NCBI GenBank assembly: GCA_026990045.1
Contig: JALSIK010000332.1
Location: 1-12,037 of the forward strand
Reading direction: 5' to 3'
Length of the DNA stretch: 12,037 nt
Source: Chromatiales bacterium
Lineage (GTDB): Bacteria; Pseudomonadota; Gammaproteobacteria; CAMYNG01
Shown: piece by piece, positions 10,297 through 12,037 of the stretch
How the letters are laid out: each line of letters opens with the position of its first letter
Position numbering within the stretch: the first letter of the stretch is position 1
Notes under the pieces: model-generated
Seen by the model: the letters and a program-made list of their open reading frames with translations, nothing else
Told to the model about the DNA's origin: nothing
Databases searched by the model: none
Position numbers and translations under genes: made by a program

Positions 10297-12037
10297 TCAG
10301 GCGCCGAGCTGCCGCCGGACCCAGTCGGGGACCGAGGCCAGGGCCTCGTCCAGGCGTGACGGGTCGCGGCCGCCGGCCTGGGCCATGTCGGGACGCCCGC
10401 CGCCGCGCCCGTCCACCTGCCGGGCCACGGCGTTGACCAGGTCGCCGGCCTTGAGGCGGCCGGTCTGGTCCGGGGTGACGCCGGCCACCAGCGAGACCTT
10501 GTCTCCGGCCACCGTGGCCAGAACCACGGCGGCGGAGCCCAGCTTGTTCTTGAGCCGGTCCAGGGTGGCGCGCAGGGTCCTGGCGTCCACCCCGTCCAGG
10601 CGCGCGGCCAGGACCTTGATGCCGTCCACCTCCACCGCCTGCGCCGCCAGGTCGTCGCCCTGGCTGGAGGCCAGGCGGGCCTTGAGGCGCTCCAGCTCCT
10701 TCTCGTACTGACGCTGGCGTTCCAGCAGGTGTTCCACCTTTTCCGCCGCCTCCTCGCGCGCGCACTTGAGCAGGGCGGCGACGCGGCCCAGGGCCGCCTC
10801 GCCCTGGTGGACCCAGTCCAGCGCCCGGGCCCCGGTGACCGCCTCGATGCGCCGCACCCCGGCGGCGATGCCGCTCTCGGCGGTGATCTTGAACAGCCCG
10901 ATGTCGCCGGTGCGGCGCACGTGGGTGCCGCCGCACAGCTCCACCGAGAAGTCGCCCATGGACAGCACCCGCACCCGGTCGCCGTACTTCTCCCCGAACA
11001 GGGCCACGGCGCCGGCGGCGATGGCCTCCTGGTAGGGCAGCACCCGGGTCTCCACCGGCAGGTTGGCCCGGATCCGGTCGTTGACCAGGTCCTCGATGGC
11101 CCCGAGCTGCTCCGGGGTGAGGGGTTCGAAGTGGGAAAAGTCGAAGCGCAGGCGCTCGGCCTCCACCAGCGAGCCCTTCTGGGCCACGTGGCCGCCCAGC
11201 ACCTTGCGCAGGGCGGCGTGGAGCAGGTGGGTGGCCGAATGGTTGAGCGCGATGTCGTGGCGGCGCCCGGCGTCCACCAGCGCCTCCACCGTGTCATTGA
11301 CCTGGAGCGTGCCCTGCTCCACCCGGCCCAGGTGCAGGATGAGCTCGCCCTGCTTGCGGGTGTCGGTCACGCGGAAGCGCCCCGTGGGGCCCGCCAGCAC
11401 GCCGGTGTCGCCCACCTGGCCGCCGGACTCGGCGTAGAAGGGCGTGCGGTTGAGCACCACCACGCCCTCGTCCCCCTCCTCGAGGATCTCGGCCTCGGTC
11501 CCGCCCTTGTACAGGTCGGTGACCGTGGCCGGCTCCCGCAGGTGCTCGTAGCCGGTGAAGTCGGTATGGCCGTCGGCCTCGGCCGCCACCCCGTAGTCGG
11601 CGCCGAACCGGCTGGCGGCGCGGGCCCGCTCCTTCTGCCGCGCCATGGCGGCGTCGAACCCGGCCATGTCCAGCCTGAGGCCGCGCTCGCGGGCGATGTC
11701 GGCGGTGAGGTCGGCGGGAAAGCCGTAGGTGTCGTACAGCTTGAACACGGTGTCGCCGGCGATGACGTCGCCGGACAGGTTCGCGATGGCCCGCTCCAGC
11801 AGGTGCATGCCCTGCTCCAGGGTCTCGGCGAAGCGCTCCTCCTCGCCGCGCAGCACGCGCTCCACCTGATCGCGGGCCTGGACCAGCTCCGGGTAGGCCG
11901 CCCCCATCTCGTCGGCCAGCGGCGCCACCAGCCGGTGGAAGAAGGGCTCGCGGACACCCAGCTTGTAGCCGTGGCGGATGGCGCGGCGGATGATGCGGCG
12001 CAGCACGTAGCCGCGGCCCTCGTTGGAAGGCAGCACC
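10297..12037 (-). CDS. alaS: Alanyl-tRNA synthetase, C-terminal two-thirds (5' end beyond the window)
   Basis: Charges tRNA-Ala with alanine and edits mischarged Ser/Gly. 580 codons are present; the full enzyme is about 870 residues, so roughly 290 N-terminal residues (most of the catalytic core) lie beyond the right edge. The frame runs open through the last base; the GTG at 12034-12036 is a normal Val codon (VLPSNEGRGYVLRR), not the start. Numbering from that Val, the tail of the aminoacylation domain and tRNA-recognition helices come first. The editing domain has zinc-type ligands H266-x3-H270 (HSATHLLHAAL) and C368-x3-H372 (CGGTHVRRTGDIGLF). A coiled coil at about 412-458 and the C-Ala domain with Gly-rich GRGGGRPDMAQAGG (543-556) complete it. 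The order alaS-lysC-csrA is the common gammaproteobacterial one. Confidence 0.97.
   Translation of the reverse strand, partial: VLPSNEGRGYVLRRIIRRAIRHGYKLGVREPFFHRLVAPLADEMGAAYPELVQARDQVERVLRGEEERFAETLEQGMHLLERAIANLSGDVIAGDTVFKLYDTYGFPADLTADIARERGLRLDMAGFDAAMARQKERARAASRFGADYGVAAEADGHTDFTGYEHLREPATVTDLYKGGTEAEILEEGDEGVVVLNRTPFYAESGGQVGDTGVLAGPTGRFRVTDTRKQGELILHLGRVEQGTLQVNDTVEALVDAGRRHDIALNHSATHLLHAALRKVLGGHVAQKGSLVEAERLRFDFSHFEPLTPEQLGAIEDLVNDRIRANLPVETRVLPYQEAIAAGAVALFGEKYGDRVRVLSMGDFSVELCGGTHVRRTGDIGLFKITAESGIAAGVRRIEAVTGARALDWVHQGEAALGRVAALLKCAREEAAEKVEHLLERQRQYEKELERLKARLASSQGDDLAAQAVEVDGIKVLAARLDGVDARTLRATLDRLKNKLGSAAVVLATVAGDKVSLVAGVTPDQTGRLKAGDLVNAVARQVDGRGGGRPDMAQAGGRDPSRLDEALASVPDWVRRQLGA

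Overview
The window is chromosomal DNA from a GC-rich gammaproteobacterium. The evidence is the Pseudomonas-like cheV/flgA-flgM-flgN block, the alaS-lysC-csrA-tRNA-Ser(GCT) block, and typical sigma-54 and sigma-28 flagellar promoters. A purple-sulfur or halophilic Chromatiales/Ectothiorhodospiraceae-type organism would fit, but this is a guess from gene order and base composition. No phage, transposase, CRISPR array or recognisable defence locus is present.

Left part (1-2613): cheV on the minus strand diverges from flgA, followed by flgM and flgN on the plus strand. The promoters follow the flagellar hierarchy. There is a -24/-12 sigma-54 site for flgA and sigma-28 sites for cheV and flgM; the flgA and cheV sites lie back to back in one 147-bp gap. 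Middle (2614-4432): a tRNA-Arg(CCU) gene followed by a YbeL-type zinc-ribbon protein, then a class I fructose-bisphosphate aldolase. Upstream of the aldolase is a perfect FNR/CRP-type palindrome centred at -41.5 from the predicted start. Next (4510-6256): a compact cassette of an ECF sigma factor, a translationally coupled zinc-binding membrane anti-sigma factor, and a small exported protein that is about half Asp/Glu, closed by a strong intrinsic terminator. A separate promoter then drives an exported TPR/outer-membrane beta-barrel protein (6361-7599).

Right part: tRNA-Arg(ACG) on the plus strand faces tRNA-Ser(GCU) on the minus strand across about 620 bp with no credible gene. That gap is a mosaic of TTCCGTC heptamer arrays, palindromes, a long perfect hairpin and an inverted copy of the tRNA-Ser T-arm. 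Then, all on the minus strand and transcribed leftward, come alaS (5' end beyond the right edge), lysC and csrA.

The most interesting reading is regulatory. The csrA leader carries a sigma-28-like promoter with the same 11-bp spacer and the same CGATAC core as the cheV and flgM promoters. Three GGA triplets sit just before the csrA start. If real, this would place the global post-transcriptional regulator CsrA under the FliA/FlgM flagellar checkpoint while it also controls itself. The second candidate is the ECF/anti-sigma/Asp-rich-protein cassette, whose signal and function I cannot name. All functional calls come from reading the sequence; no database search was run.
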